A stretch of DNA of 54,516 bases from JAXMAR01 sp046350295 (GTDB lineage: Bacteria; Planctomycetota; Planctomycetia; Gemmatales; Gemmataceae): assembly GCA_046350295.1 (NCBI GenBank), contig JAXMAR010000048.1, positions 1 to 54,516 on the forward strand, read 5' to 3'. The position numbers and the translations under genes are program-made. Shown in pieces: positions 16,288-25,087 of the stretch (positions within the stretch are counted from its first letter, which is position 1; each line of letters starts with the position of its first letter). A model generated the notes under the pieces. That model had not been told where the DNA came from. It did no database searches and saw nothing but the letters and a program-made list of their open reading frames with translations.

Positions 16288-16644
16288 TCAGACCAAGGTT
16301 AGCATACCGCAAGGAGGTATCTTCAATGTCCCGACACCAAGCCGCCCTTGCTCGCCACAGGAGAAGGTCGCCATCGTCAAGCGCCGTTGCTCGAAGGCGT
16401 CCCCATCTCGACGTCGCGCACCTCCCGCTGGAGGCGCTCGACGCTCTTCGGCGGCGTGAATCAGGTTGGGGGGGTAATGTTTGGGGGCGACGAGCTTGCC
16501 AAGGCGGCGATGGCGGGCGCGGTAGACCTCCCCCATGCCGCGCTCAATAATTCGGCCGACCGCTGTCGCGCCAGCCGCTTGAAGGCCGACGCCGAGTGGA
16601 TCAACGGAGGAGGTTTCCAAGAAACCTTGCCGGTGACTCTCCAA
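16288..16644 (-). pseudogene. Decayed Ser/Thr kinase N-terminal fragment
   Basis: On the minus strand one frame reads GMGEVYRARHRRLGKLVAPK, the glycine loop to VAxK region of a planctomycete kinase (about 16545-16480). The match continues in a different frame as VERLQREVRDVEMG (about 16440-16400), where intact kinases have an RFQREV-type helix, and then meets a stop. The catalytic HRD and DFG regions are missing. This is a frameshifted, truncated kinase remnant. It lies on the same strand as the intact kinase at 14453-16135 and just upstream of it, so it may derive from an old tandem copy. It should not be annotated as a working gene. Confidence 0.6.
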
Positions 16645-16730
16645 GGCCGCGCCCGCTTTTTTTTATAGCATCGACGCCACGCTCGCCCTAGGATTGGCGC
16701 ATCACTGTTCTCCCGTCCGTGGTGTCGCCC

Positions 16731-17363
16731 ATGGAAAACACCAGTCTCCGCACCACGCAGCTGCAGCTCTACGTCCAGCGTATGCAGGCCGGCGACCTCA
16801 AGGCGCGCGACGAGCTCCTGCTCGGCGTTTGCCGGCGCATGGAGCATCTGGCGCGGAAGATGTTCCGCGGCTTCCCGCGCTTGGGCCGGCTCGTCGAGAC
16901 CAACGACGTCCTGCAAAACGCCCTGATGCGTCTGCTGCGAGCTCTGCAGGAATTGCAGCCGGCCTCGATGCGCGAGTTCTTCGGCCTGGCCGCCCTGCAG
17001 ATTCGCCGCGAGCTGCACGATCTGACCCGCCACTTTCTCGGCCCCGAGGGGATGGGCAAACGCCACGTGACGCCCGAGGAATCCGGCTTTCTGGACAACG
17101 TGCCCGAGGCCGAAAAAGACGAGACGCCGGATGAGTTGGAGAAGTGGGGCCGCTTCCACCAGGCGGTCGAGGACCTCCCCGTCGAGGAGCGGGAAGTGGT
17201 GGGCCTCCTCTTCTATCACGGCTGGACGCAACAGGAAGTCGCCGACCTCTTCGTCGAGAGCGAGCGCACGATCCGCCGCCGCTGGCGCGACGCGCGCGTT
17301 CGGCTGCACGAGCGGTTGAAGGATCTCGAGATCGGCGGCGGGCGGTGGAGGGATCGGGGGTGA
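16731..17363 (+). CDS. RNA polymerase sigma factor, ECF subfamily
   Basis: A 210-residue ECF-type sigma factor. The N-terminal part (LQLYVQRMQAGDLKARDELL and VETNDVLQNALMRLLRAL) matches sigma region 2, and the C-terminal part (LPVEEREVVGLLFYHGWTQQ, then DLFVESERTIRRRWRDAR) matches region 4 with its helix-turn-helix. Region 3 is absent, as usual for ECF factors. I take ATG 16731 instead of the in-frame GTG at 16719 because an ATG start gives the expected N-terminus. No anti-sigma gene is recognisable, but a membrane protein of unknown function (17611-18474) lies 247 bases downstream. Planctomycete ECF factors of this kind are often linked to kinase signalling, and a kinase gene lies on the opposite strand. 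Confidence 0.88.
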   Translation: MENTSLRTTQLQLYVQRMQAGDLKARDELLLGVCRRMEHLARKMFRGFPRLGRLVETNDVLQNALMRLLRALQELQPASMREFFGLAALQIRRELHDLTRHFLGPEGMGKRHVTPEESGFLDNVPEAEKDETPDELEKWGRFHQAVEDLPVEEREVVGLLFYHGWTQQEVADLFVESERTIRRRWRDARVRLHERLKDLEIGGGRWRDRG

Positions 17364-17610
17364 TAAGGAACGAAGAACTGGTTTGAGAACGGAAGTGTGG
17401 AAACCATGGAGCGTGATCCGGAGAAAGAAAAACCTGAGGGGCTTTGCTGCGATCTCGAGGTTTTCGGGTCCGATACCCGGTCCGCTTCGGCGTCGTCGGC
17501 CGCGACGGGTCCGATTTTTCTGGCCGCTTTCCGCGGTTCTTTCGCTTGGTTCAGTGGGGAGGAGTCCCCCTCCAGGAAACCGAGAACAAAAACCAAACCA
17601 GGAGCGACCC

Positions 17611-18474
17611 GTGTCCCTCGCCCCCTTCGAAAAACCTGAAGCGGACGCCGTCCCGAACGACCCGAATGAAGCGATCGAGTTGCAAATGTCGCGGGTTGCG
17701 CTAGCGCCCGCTCAGCATGCCGGCCGGCCGCGCCGCTCCGCCTGGATTCTCGCCTCGTTGGTGTTCGGCTTGCTCGCCTTCGCCCTGGGGGTTCGGATCG
17801 CGTCCTCCCCGGTCGTCCCACGGAAGGTCGTTCCAGCGAAGCCGGAGGCGCCTGCCGCGGGGGTTCGCCTCGAAGAGCTGAAGTCCGAGCAGGAGTTGTT
17901 CGCCCTGGCCGGCCAGGAGGCGCTGGTGCTGAAATATTCCGGTGGCGATATCCAGTTCTGGATCGAAATCGAGTCCAGGGGAGAGAAAAGGACCATCGGT
18001 CCCGTGGAGGCGCCCAGGGGGGCTGCTGACGAGGGGAAGTTCCCCGCCACACGTGGAGCCGAGGTAGGCCATTTCCTCTTCGTCCATGGCGAGGCGGATG
18101 AAACGGGCAAGGAGATATGGCGCCTGGCGTGTCGCCGGCGTCCGGTGGCGCCGTCGCGGGATGATCACAAATCCAGTTTCGGGCTTACGACCCAGGTCAA
18201 GGTCTGGAGCGGCGAGCGTCCGGCCACGATTGACACGTTAGCCACAAGCCTTTTCCTGAGCCCTCTGCCGCCCGACCGGGACGTGTGCCTTAAGACGATC
18301 CAGGTGACGGGGCGCCGCCCCCCGACATGGACCGGCTTGAGCGCGACAGCTATCGGCGGCTTCGTCGCCCCGCTGTGGCAGGGGCCGCTCGAGATTGCCG
18401 CGGCGCTCGCCCACGAAAGCCTGGAGCCGACGGTCGAGGCGTACACGGTCCGGGTGATGTGCAGAGCACGCTGA
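17611..18474 (+). CDS. Single-pass membrane protein of unknown function
   Basis: A 287-residue protein that I do not recognise. The chosen start is GTG 17611, with GGAG (17601-17604) seven bases upstream; longer in-frame starts (TTG 17383) add a low-quality Arg-rich stretch. Residues 1-42 are polar and acidic, residues 43-65 form one transmembrane helix (SAWILASLVFGLLAFALGVR), and the rest is predicted outside. The outer part begins with a conserved-looking segment (LEELKSEQELFALAGQEALVLKYSGG) and contains several beta-type stretches. The position after an ECF sigma gene makes an anti-sigma-like or signalling role conceivable, but there is no zinc-binding anti-sigma motif in the N-terminal part. 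Confidence 0.65.
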   Translation: MSLAPFEKPEADAVPNDPNEAIELQMSRVALAPAQHAGRPRRSAWILASLVFGLLAFALGVRIASSPVVPRKVVPAKPEAPAAGVRLEELKSEQELFALAGQEALVLKYSGGDIQFWIEIESRGEKRTIGPVEAPRGAADEGKFPATRGAEVGHFLFVHGEADETGKEIWRLACRRRPVAPSRDDHKSSFGLTTQVKVWSGERPATIDTLATSLFLSPLPPDRDVCLKTIQVTGRRPPTWTGLSATAIGGFVAPLWQGPLEIAAALAHESLEPTVEAYTVRVMCRAR

Positions 18475-18645
18475 GCGAGGTTGCTACGTTCCTTCGTCAA
18501 TCTTCAGCCTCATTGCGCTTCGTGCCCACCCCGGCTTCGAGTTTCTTGCGTGTAGATGGCAGTAGGATCGTGCGGCTTGTCGAGTTCTGAACGTTACCGG
18601 CTATTTGATTTACCGTTTGGCGTGCCACTTCTTGGAGGCTTTCCC

Positions 18646-19230
18646 ATGCAACCGTGCCCACAGTGCCAAGGCGAGATGCAGACGGTAAGCACCAGTTGCC
18701 CACGCTGCCGGTTCGTCAGTACCAGCCGTCTGACCCGAACCCCGGCGCTGACCTGCCCGGATTGTGGGTCGTCGGAGATGGCCCCCGAGGAGTTCTTCTG
18801 CCCGGCGTGCGACTTGACCATCACCCCGGCTGGAATCCAAGCCCAGAGCAGACAAGCAGCTCTGGAGGCGGTCCGAGAAGGGGAGCCGCGGTCCATACGC
18901 GCCGATTCCAGCGACGCCGTCGCCATCGAGCGGCTCGTCTTCGTCGGCCTGAACGGCTACGCCTTGGCGCTGGATCGAGACACCGGGGAAATCGTCTGGT
19001 CCAACAGTGAAATGCGATCCGGCTACGTTTCGCTGCTTCTCGACGGCGATCGCCTGATCGTCTCGACGAACGGATATATGTATTGTTTGAATCCGTTGTC
19101 GGGGCGAATCCTGTGGCACAATCGCTTGACGGGCTACGGACCGGGGACGCCGACCTCGCTGACCTCGGTACGCGGCCAGGGCTCGACGACGCTGCTTCAG
19201 CACGTGGGGCAAATCACCAGCGACGCATAA
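18646..19230 (+). CDS. Zinc-ribbon / PQQ-like beta-propeller protein
   Basis: A 194-residue protein starting at ATG 18646 with GGAGG about six bases upstream (cttggaggctttcccATG). The first 65 residues carry four CxxC knuckles (CPQC, CPRC, CPDC, CPAC), consistent with two zinc ribbons. A short helix follows. The C-terminal half has PQQ-type propeller blades (LVFVGLNGYALALDRDTGEI with IVWS, then YMYCLNPLSGRILW), but only about two blades, far fewer than a full propeller. The end (TTLLQHVGQITSDA) looks abrupt, and a region of decayed genes starts right after it, so the protein may be truncated. Function unknown. Confidence 0.6.
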   Translation: MQPCPQCQGEMQTVSTSCPRCRFVSTSRLTRTPALTCPDCGSSEMAPEEFFCPACDLTITPAGIQAQSRQAALEAVREGEPRSIRADSSDAVAIERLVFVGLNGYALALDRDTGEIVWSNSEMRSGYVSLLLDGDRLIVSTNGYMYCLNPLSGRILWHNRLTGYGPGTPTSLTSVRGQGSTTLLQHVGQITSDA

Positions 19231-19311
19231 CGCCGTGGCGTCCTGCGGAGAGGACGGCATGACCACGGGCGGCCTCAGGAAAATGGAAAATGGAAATGAA
19301 GCGGCCATCGG

Positions 19312-19528
19312 TCATCGCGGCGCAGCAAGGACCAGGAATCCGATCGCGAGTCCCACAACACCCGCAACCTGAATGGCAAATTACTGTTTTCAAACTCACG
19401 AGCGCCGTCATCAAATGGCCAATATCGTTCCCCTTTGTGTCCATCGCCTTGCGGAACGCCTGAGCCGCTTTTCGCGCCTGGATGCCGATGAAAGCCGCCA
19501 CGGCCGCCTCGGCCAATGAAAGCGTTCC
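19312..19528 (-). pseudogene. Decayed small membrane-protein remnant
   Basis: The minus strand reads LAEAAVAAFIGIQARKAAQA...TALVSLKTV in one frame and continues in another as QVAGVVGLAIGFLVLAAPR and a stop (tca at 19312-19314). Together these look like an amphipathic helix and a terminal transmembrane helix of one protein, split by a frameshift. Further upstream, other frames give ESLERF-like text. I do not recognise the family. The lesion and the neighbouring kinase fragment suggest this 600-base stretch is a decay zone. Confidence 0.4.
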
Positions 19529-19630
19529 AGCGATTCGATGTCCATGAACTGCGCCGCGGCCTCCAGTCGGGCTACTTCCTCATTCTCCGTTTCGAAGAAC
19601 AATTGGGCGCGCGGGCTCCCGGTGCGACGA

Positions 19631-19770
19631 TCACGACCGTAAACCCGCCATGTACGATGGCGTCCCCATCACCGCCCCGGTCGCTGTCAGGCCCGAAGCT
19701 TGCGTTCCTTCGGTCGGCTCCAGCGTTTTGGCGAGGCCGAAGTCGGTGATCTTGGGCACGCGACACCAGT
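19631..19770 (-). pseudogene. Decayed Ser/Thr kinase activation-segment fragment
   Basis: In one minus-strand frame the sequence reads VPKITDFGLAKTLEPTEGTQ and then VMGTPSYMA before a stop (tca at 19631-19633). This is the DFG to GTPSYMAPE activation segment of a planctomycete protein kinase, but the Pro-Glu after MA is lost and no upstream HRD loop is visible. It is a clear fragment of a kinase gene. It is separate from the fragment at 16288-16644, although both could come from the same lost gene. Confidence 0.65.
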
Positions 19771-19878
19771 GACGATATCTGCGACGGCGACCTGAAGAAC
19801 CAGCAATCGAACGTCCGATAGTTCTCGTCGTTACGATGAGCGCATGCGACGATGTTTTGCCTCCTTGCAGGAGCCATC

Positions 19879-20778
19879 ATGGCTGAGTTCATCAAATCGT
19901 TATTCGGCCCCGCAGTGTTGGGCCTGATGGTCGCCGCCCCACTTGCAGCGAACGACAAGGAGTCTACCCCACCAAAGGCCCAGAAAAGCCTGCGTGCCGG
20001 CCTTGTCCTTGTCGACGCGAAAACCGCCTACCTCGTCAATCCCCTCGGTGGCGTTGATGCCCTCGACCTACAAACCGGTAAGGTGCTATGGACGGCAGCC
20101 CCACCGAAGGCCGAGGACGCCAAAACAGGCCCGAGCGTGTTCGCACAAGAGTGCTTTTGGCCGATGGCTGTTACGGGGCGCCTGCTCGTGGTGCGCGAGC
20201 GAAATCCCGCCCCGGAGAAAAGCAACACGGTTCGCATTGTCTTGGTGGATCTGGACCACGACGGTGCGATCGTGAAGCGATTCCCACCGACGGAGGTTCC
20301 GGTGGCGTGGTGGAACGATCATGTCGTGCGGAGCAGTGGCGGCGCCGCACCAAAGCCGCTGCCGCCAGCGCCCGTGTTCCGCTCGGAAAGTCGGATCGAA
20401 TCCGGCAGGCTGTTCATCGCCTGGGAAAGCGTGATACCCATTCCTGCTACCAAGACCGCAAAGAAATCAGGCGTCATTGAAGTGGATCTGGAAAGTGGCA
20501 AAGTGCGCGACGCGACTGCCGACAAGAAACACGCCGAGATCAATGAGCCTGAAGGAATTGTGGTGGGTGAGCGCAAATTGCTGGTAGTCGACGATGACGG
20601 TTCGGCGCCCGATGTGCCAAAGCTCAAGGAGCCTCCGAAGGTGTCGGGCGTAAGCACCACCACGATTGTTCCGATGCTACGTGCGATCGATCTGAGGACG
20701 GGGAAAGTCGCTTGGCAGCGCGTCCTCCGTGGTGGCTCGACCGTGACCATAAACAGCTTGGCGCCAACTCGTCCCTGA
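19879..20778 (+). CDS. Secreted PQQ-binding-like beta-propeller protein
   Basis: A 299-residue protein from ATG 19879, with GCAGGAG about six bases upstream. Residues 1-25 form a signal peptide (hydrophobic core SLFGPAVLGLMVAAPLAA). The mature part has PQQ-like blades: TAYLVNPLGGVDALDLQTGK followed by VLW, then VIEVDLESGKV and MLRAIDLRTGKVAWQR. Intact family members are usually longer, and the end (STVTINSLAPTRP) stops inside a blade, so a C-terminal truncation is possible. The gene converges on urtE 79 bases downstream. The binding partner is unknown; a role at the cell surface or periplasm is likely. Confidence 0.6.
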   Translation: MAEFIKSLFGPAVLGLMVAAPLAANDKESTPPKAQKSLRAGLVLVDAKTAYLVNPLGGVDALDLQTGKVLWTAAPPKAEDAKTGPSVFAQECFWPMAVTGRLLVVRERNPAPEKSNTVRIVLVDLDHDGAIVKRFPPTEVPVAWWNDHVVRSSGGAAPKPLPPAPVFRSESRIESGRLFIAWESVIPIPATKTAKKSGVIEVDLESGKVRDATADKKHAEINEPEGIVVGERKLLVVDDDGSAPDVPKLKEPPKVSGVSTTTIVPMLRAIDLRTGKVAWQRVLRGGSTVTINSLAPTRP

Positions 20779-20857
20779 CGTTGTGGAGGTAAAATCCCGT
20801 CAGCTGCGGTCAAGGCCGTTTTCGAGCAGTTATTTACACGCAGCGCCTTAGAGCCAA

Positions 20858-21586
20858 TCAGAATGCCAAATACTGGCTGATGCTTGCGCGGTCGCTTGCC
20901 GCGTCTGCGCCTTGCAATACGACGGAGCCCTTTTCCATCACGTAGTAGTAGTCCGCCAACTCCAGGGCGAACTCCAGATACTGCTCGACGAGGAGGATGG
21001 AAACGTCCCCTTTCGCTTTCAAACCCTTGAGGACTTCGCCGATGAGTGTAATGACGTTCGGCTGAATGCCTTCGGTGGGCTCGTCCAGCAGGATGAGCTT
21101 CGGCTTGGCGACAAGGGCGCGGGCAATGGCGAGCTGCTGCTGCTGGCCGCCACTGAGGAGACCGCCGCGGCGATCGAGAAGCGTTTTGAGGACGGGGAAA
21201 TAGGAGTAGATCTCGGGCGGGATCGCGCCGCCGAGGCTGCGGTTGGCGAACGTGCCGACCTGCAGGTTCTCAAGGACGGTGAGCTGCGGGAAGATCTCGC
21301 GTCCCTGCGGGACATAGCCGAGCCCGGCGCGAGCGCGCTGGTCCGGACTGAAACGGGTCATGTCGCGGTCTTGCACGAGGATGCGGCCGGATTGCGGTCG
21401 CAGCAGCCCCATGATGCTCTTGAGGAGCGTTGTTTTGCCGACACCATTGCGTCCCATCAGGCACACGACCTGACCGGGACGGATATCGAGCGTCACATCG
21501 CGCAGTATCAATGTCTCGCCATAGGACACCGACAGGCCATCGATACGCAGCATGGATCCGGAGGCGATGGTCGAGGCCCCGTTCAT
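20858..21586 (-). CDS. urtE: Urea ABC transporter ATP-binding subunit UrtE
   Basis: A 242-residue ATPase of the LivF/UrtE type that, with UrtD, powers urea import at the inner membrane. It shows Walker A GRNGVGKTT, the Q-loop region YVPQGREIFPQLTV, the ABC signature LSGGQQQQLAIARAL, Walker B LILLDEPTEGIQPN and the switch His replaced by Gln (LLVEQY), as is usual in LivF-like proteins. The start ATG overlaps the urtD stop by four bases (ATGA), the sign of translational coupling. It is the last gene of the urtABCDE operon. A start at Met12 (MLRIDGLSVSYGE) is an alternative with the more usual family N-terminus. Confidence 0.93.
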   Translation of the reverse strand: MNGASTIASGSMLRIDGLSVSYGETLILRDVTLDIRPGQVVCLMGRNGVGKTTLLKSIMGLLRPQSGRILVQDRDMTRFSPDQRARAGLGYVPQGREIFPQLTVLENLQVGTFANRSLGGAIPPEIYSYFPVLKTLLDRRGGLLSGGQQQQLAIARALVAKPKLILLDEPTEGIQPNVITLIGEVLKGLKAKGDVSILLVEQYLEFALELADYYYVMEKGSVVLQGADAASDRASISQYLAF

Positions 21587-22467
21587 CGGATTTTGCTCTC
21601 TTTCCCGCGGGCGGCCGCGCGCGCGCCGTGCCGAGTGGGGTGTGGCTCGCCTGCCGGGCGACTCATCGCCGCCTGCTCCTTCTTGGCGTGCCGGTCCTGG
21701 CCGAGGTAGACTTCGATCACCTTCGGATTGCTCTGCACTTCCTTCATGGGCCCCTCGCAGAGCATCTGTCCCTCGTGAAGCACAGTCACCGTTCTTGCGA
21801 TCTGCCGCACGAACGTCATGTCGTGGTCGATGACCAGCAGCGTGTGCTTGCGCGCCATCGCCATCAGCAACTCGCCGGTGCGCTCCGATTCGCGTGGGCT
21901 CATCCCGGCCACCGGCTCATCGATGAGGAGCAGCTCGGGATCCTGTGCCATGATCATCCCCAGCTCGAGCCATTGCTTGTCGCCGTGCGCCAGGATCCCG
22001 GCCGGCAGGTACGCCTTGGCGGAGAGCCCGATCATCTGGAGGATCTCGGCGATGCGGTCCTTGCCATCCTGAAAGATCGAAGAGAACAGCGACGCCATCA
22101 CGCCGCGCGAGGAACGCAGCGCCAGCTTCAGGTTTTCCACGACCGAAAGGCTTTTGAAAACGTTCGGCGTCTGAAACTTGCGACCGATGCCGAGCCGGGC
22201 GATGCGCGCCTCGCTGAGGCGCGTGATTTCCCGCACCGGCTGGTTATCCGGCTGGAAGATGACGTTCCCTGCCGTCGGCTTGACTTTGCCGGTGATGACG
22301 TCGAGGAGCGTGGTCTTGCCCGCGCCGTTTGGCCCGATGACGACGCGCAGCTCGCCTCGCTCCATCGAGAAGTTGAGCCGGTTAAGCGCCTTGAAGCCGC
22401 CGAAAGCGACCGTGACCTCCTCCACGCGGAGGATGGTCTCGGGGACGAACTTGGATTGAAAACCCAT
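21583..22467 (-). CDS. urtD: Urea ABC transporter ATP-binding subunit UrtD
   Basis: A 294-residue ATPase of the LivG/UrtD type. Motifs are Walker A GPNGAGKTT, the LivG-type insertion with FQTPNVFKSLSVVENL, the signature variant LAHGDKQWLELGM, Walker B LLLIDEPVAGMSPRE and the switch HDM. The body is a normal UrtD of about 250 residues; the last 40 residues (after VIEVYLGQ) are an extra basic, low-complexity tail. The upstream urtC stop is 170 bases away, an unusually wide gap for this operon, which holds a short direct repeat. A GGGAG lies about eight bases before the start ATG. Confidence 0.93.
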   Translation of the reverse strand: MGFQSKFVPETILRVEEVTVAFGGFKALNRLNFSMERGELRVVIGPNGAGKTTLLDVITGKVKPTAGNVIFQPDNQPVREITRLSEARIARLGIGRKFQTPNVFKSLSVVENLKLALRSSRGVMASLFSSIFQDGKDRIAEILQMIGLSAKAYLPAGILAHGDKQWLELGMIMAQDPELLLIDEPVAGMSPRESERTGELLMAMARKHTLLVIDHDMTFVRQIARTVTVLHEGQMLCEGPMKEVQSNPKVIEVYLGQDRHAKKEQAAMSRPAGEPHPTRHGARAAARGKESKIR

Positions 22468-22519
22468 GGCGGAATCTCCCGGCCGCTACCCAATGCTTCG
22501 CAAGAAACCCGACTTGAAC

Positions 22520-22551
22520 ACCGATTCGTCTCAAAGGACCGATTCGTCTCA
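22520..22551. repeat. Two-copy 14-bp direct repeat in the urtC-urtD gap
   Basis: The sequence accgattcgtctca occurs at 22520-22533 and again at 22538-22551, an 18-base period. It lies in the 170-base gap between the urtC stop and the urtD start. It may be a local duplication; no function is evident. Confidence 0.6.
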
Positions 22552-22637
22552 CGTGTTTTTCAAGGGCCGCTTTCACAAGCCATTGATGATCAGCAGGTCA
22601 ATTCCATTCATCTCACGCCCCTCTTACAGCAGCCCCC

Positions 22638-23983
22638 TTAGCCTTCCGTCGCGGACGGTTGGGGAGGCGCCCCCTTCGCGATTGTTTCCGGTTCTCTTGC
22701 GCGATTCGGCGTCTCGCGCGCCCTTGGCTCCGTCGCCGGCGCCACAACCGGCGCCGTTCTGCGCCTGAAGCGCCCACCCACCCAGCGTGCCAGCCGCGTC
22801 CCTCCCCCCACCAGACCGTCCGGCAGGAAGAGGACGACGGCGATGAACAACGCGCCCATCGCGATCGGCCACAGCGGCACGTTATTCGCCGCGTCCGGAA
22901 TCGGCGCCAGCCCCACCATCTCCACGAGATGGTTCAGGAGATGGACGGGTCATTGAAGCGAACTTGTCGTTGAGGAACGTCTTGCCGGCGGCGACCAGGA
23001 CGAAGCCGAGTTGGCCGATCAGCGTGCCGCGACCGCCGACGGCGACCATGATGACGATCTCGATCGACTCGGCGATCCCGAAGAACTGCGGCCCGGCCGA
23101 TCCGTTCGCCGCGACGAAAGGGCGCCAGCGAGCCGGCGAAGCCCTGACAACGAAGACGAAGAGTCTTGTAGAGGGCGGTGTTGTACCCCCAGCGCGAGGA
23201 CCCGGTTCTCGTTGTCGCGGATGGCGGTGAGCAGACGTCCGGCCTTGCTTCGCCATAAGGAGACCGCAGCCGACAAAACAGACCGCGAGGACGCCGCCGA
23301 CCAGGTAGTAGAAGCCCAGCTGAGCGGCCGGCGCGGCAGGATCATCTCGAAGTCGTGGTCGAAGAGTTTCAGGCTGGCGAGGTTGGTGAGTCCTTCCACG
23401 CCGCCCGTATGCGGCTGCATGTTGGAGACCAGCATAGAGCGGCCATCAGCAGCGCCTGGGTGAACAGCGAGAAGTAGACACCGCCTTTGACGCCGCGGCG
23501 AAAGACAATCGCGCCGAACAAGAGGGCGATCAGCGTCGGCAGGACGACTGCCACGGCAATGGCGAGCCAGACGTTGATGAGCGGCCCGATCCAGGGCGGG
23601 ACATGCTCGAGCCGGCAGCGCATCATGAAGTTGGGCAGCGCCATGTCGGGGCTGTAGACCAGCGGCTGTCCCATATCCAGGGCCGATTGCTGCAGGATCA
23701 ACGAGTAGCCCATGATGTAGGCGCCGAGACCGAAGAACAGGCCCTGGCCGAGGCTCAGAAGACCGGTGTAGCCCCAGACCAGATCGACGCTCAAGGCAAA
23801 GAGGGCAATCGCCAGGTACTTGGTGTAAAGGGGCGCCTGGTATTTGTCGCCGCCGTAGATCTGCACTGGAATTAAGATGACGGCGCCGCACAAGCACAGA
23901 GCGGCGCAGCGGCTGAGCAAGGTCCGGGCCAGGTGGCGCGGGGGAACGCTGGGAGCGGCTTGTGTCACAGGCGCGTCAGTCAT
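22638..23983 (-). pseudogene. urtC: Urea ABC transporter permease UrtC, multiply frameshifted
   Basis: The sequence encodes the second LivM-like inner-membrane permease of the urea transporter, but not in one frame. The first 180 residues are clean (MTDAPVTQAAPS, then VDLVWGYTGLLSLGQGLFFG and FTQALLMAAL). From about 23440 to 22930 the protein continues in pieces: MLVSNMQPHTGGVEGLTNLA, AAQLGFYYLVGGVLAVCF, SKAGRLLTAIRDNENRVLAL, YNTALYK, LFVFVV, GFAGSLA, FVAANGSAGPQFFGIAESIE, AVGGRGTLIG, HLLNHLVEMVG and finally ALFIAVVLFLPDGLVG. That is at least seven frame changes in 0.5 kb, with family-like residues kept throughout. The start overlaps the urtB stop by eight bases. Either the gene died recently, so the transporter is non-functional, or this stretch was poorly sequenced. 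The identity as urtC is firm. Confidence 0.85.
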
Positions 23984-24962
23984 AGGTTCGCTCCTTGGTG
24001 ACGAACAAACCGGAGGGGCGGATCAGCAGAAAGACGAGTACCGCGGCAAGAACAATCATCTTGGCTACCGTCGCGGGGGCGCTCAAGATCACCGAGTCGC
24101 CGCCTTTCGGCAGCGCCTTCTCCACGAAGCAGATGCCGAAGCCAATCAGTGCCCCGGCGGCGACGCTGCCGCCTAACCGTCCCAGGCCGCCCAGAATGAC
24201 GACCATGAACGCCTCGACGATATAGTCGGAGCCCATGGTGTATTTCACGTTGTAGACGTTCGCGAGGATGCAGCCGGCCACGCCGGCAAGCCCTGTGGCG
24301 AAGGCGAACGTTAATGAATCGATGCGGCGCGTCGATACTCCGAGCGCCGATGCCATCGGCCGGTTCTGAACGACGGCGCGAATCTGCAAGCCGAAGCTCG
24401 TCTTGTAGAACCAGAGATAGACCGCCAGCAAGCACAGGCCGGTGATGCCGACGATGAAGAGCCGATAGATGGGCAGCGTCACCTCCCCGATGGCGACGCC
24501 TCCCTGCAGCGCATGGGGCAAGTGCGTCTCTTGCAAGTTGGCGCCGAAGGTGATCAATACCGCTTGCTGAATGATCAGGCTCACCCCCCAGGTCGCGAGC
24601 AACGTGTCGAGCGGCCGGCCGTAGAGGAAACGAATGAGACCGATCTCGAGCAGATAGCCGACCAGGCCGACTACCAGAAATGAGATGGGAATCGCGTAAT
24701 AGAGGCCATATTCGCGGAGGTGCTCGGCCATGTCGGCCAGCCATGGCGCTTCTTGCGACAGGGCCAGAGCATGCAGCCACTTGGGCGCGAGGAAGGAGAC
24801 GACGTGCGCGGAATAGGCCCCGAGCATCAGCATCTCCCCGTGCGCCATGTTGATCACGCGCATGACGCCGAACGTGATCGCGAGGCCCAGAGCGGTGAGA
24901 ATATACAGCGAGCTGAGGCTGAGACTGTTGGAAAACGCCGCGCCGATGTCATCGAGGCTCAT
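23976..24962 (-). CDS. urtB: Urea ABC transporter permease UrtB
   Basis: A 328-residue polytopic inner-membrane permease of the LivH/UrtB family, partner of UrtC in forming the urea channel. About eight hydrophobic segments are visible. Family features are LGLAITFGVMRVINMAHGEM near the N-terminus, the GRPLDTLLATWGVSLIIQQA loop, and VVILGGLGRLGGSVAAGALI, which contacts the ATPase. The C-terminus (IRPSGLFVTKERTYD) is typical. The gene is intact, in contrast to urtC which follows with an eight-base overlap. A 166-base gap carrying a perfect hairpin separates it from urtA upstream. Confidence 0.94.
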   Translation of the reverse strand: MSLDDIGAAFSNSLSLSSLYILTALGLAITFGVMRVINMAHGEMLMLGAYSAHVVSFLAPKWLHALALSQEAPWLADMAEHLREYGLYYAIPISFLVVGLVGYLLEIGLIRFLYGRPLDTLLATWGVSLIIQQAVLITFGANLQETHLPHALQGGVAIGEVTLPIYRLFIVGITGLCLLAVYLWFYKTSFGLQIRAVVQNRPMASALGVSTRRIDSLTFAFATGLAGVAGCILANVYNVKYTMGSDYIVEAFMVVILGGLGRLGGSVAAGALIGFGICFVEKALPKGGDSVILSAPATVAKMIVLAAVLVFLLIRPSGLFVTKERTYD

Positions 24963-25087
24963 GTCGGATCAAGCAGTTACCTCCGGAACCGGCGCAGGCG
25001 GCTGGCCGCCCCAAGCGGAGCGAGTTGTCGCACGCGACCAGTGGCTCTGGAGGTTGGGAGAGGTTCCGAGCCGGTTCGGTCATACAG

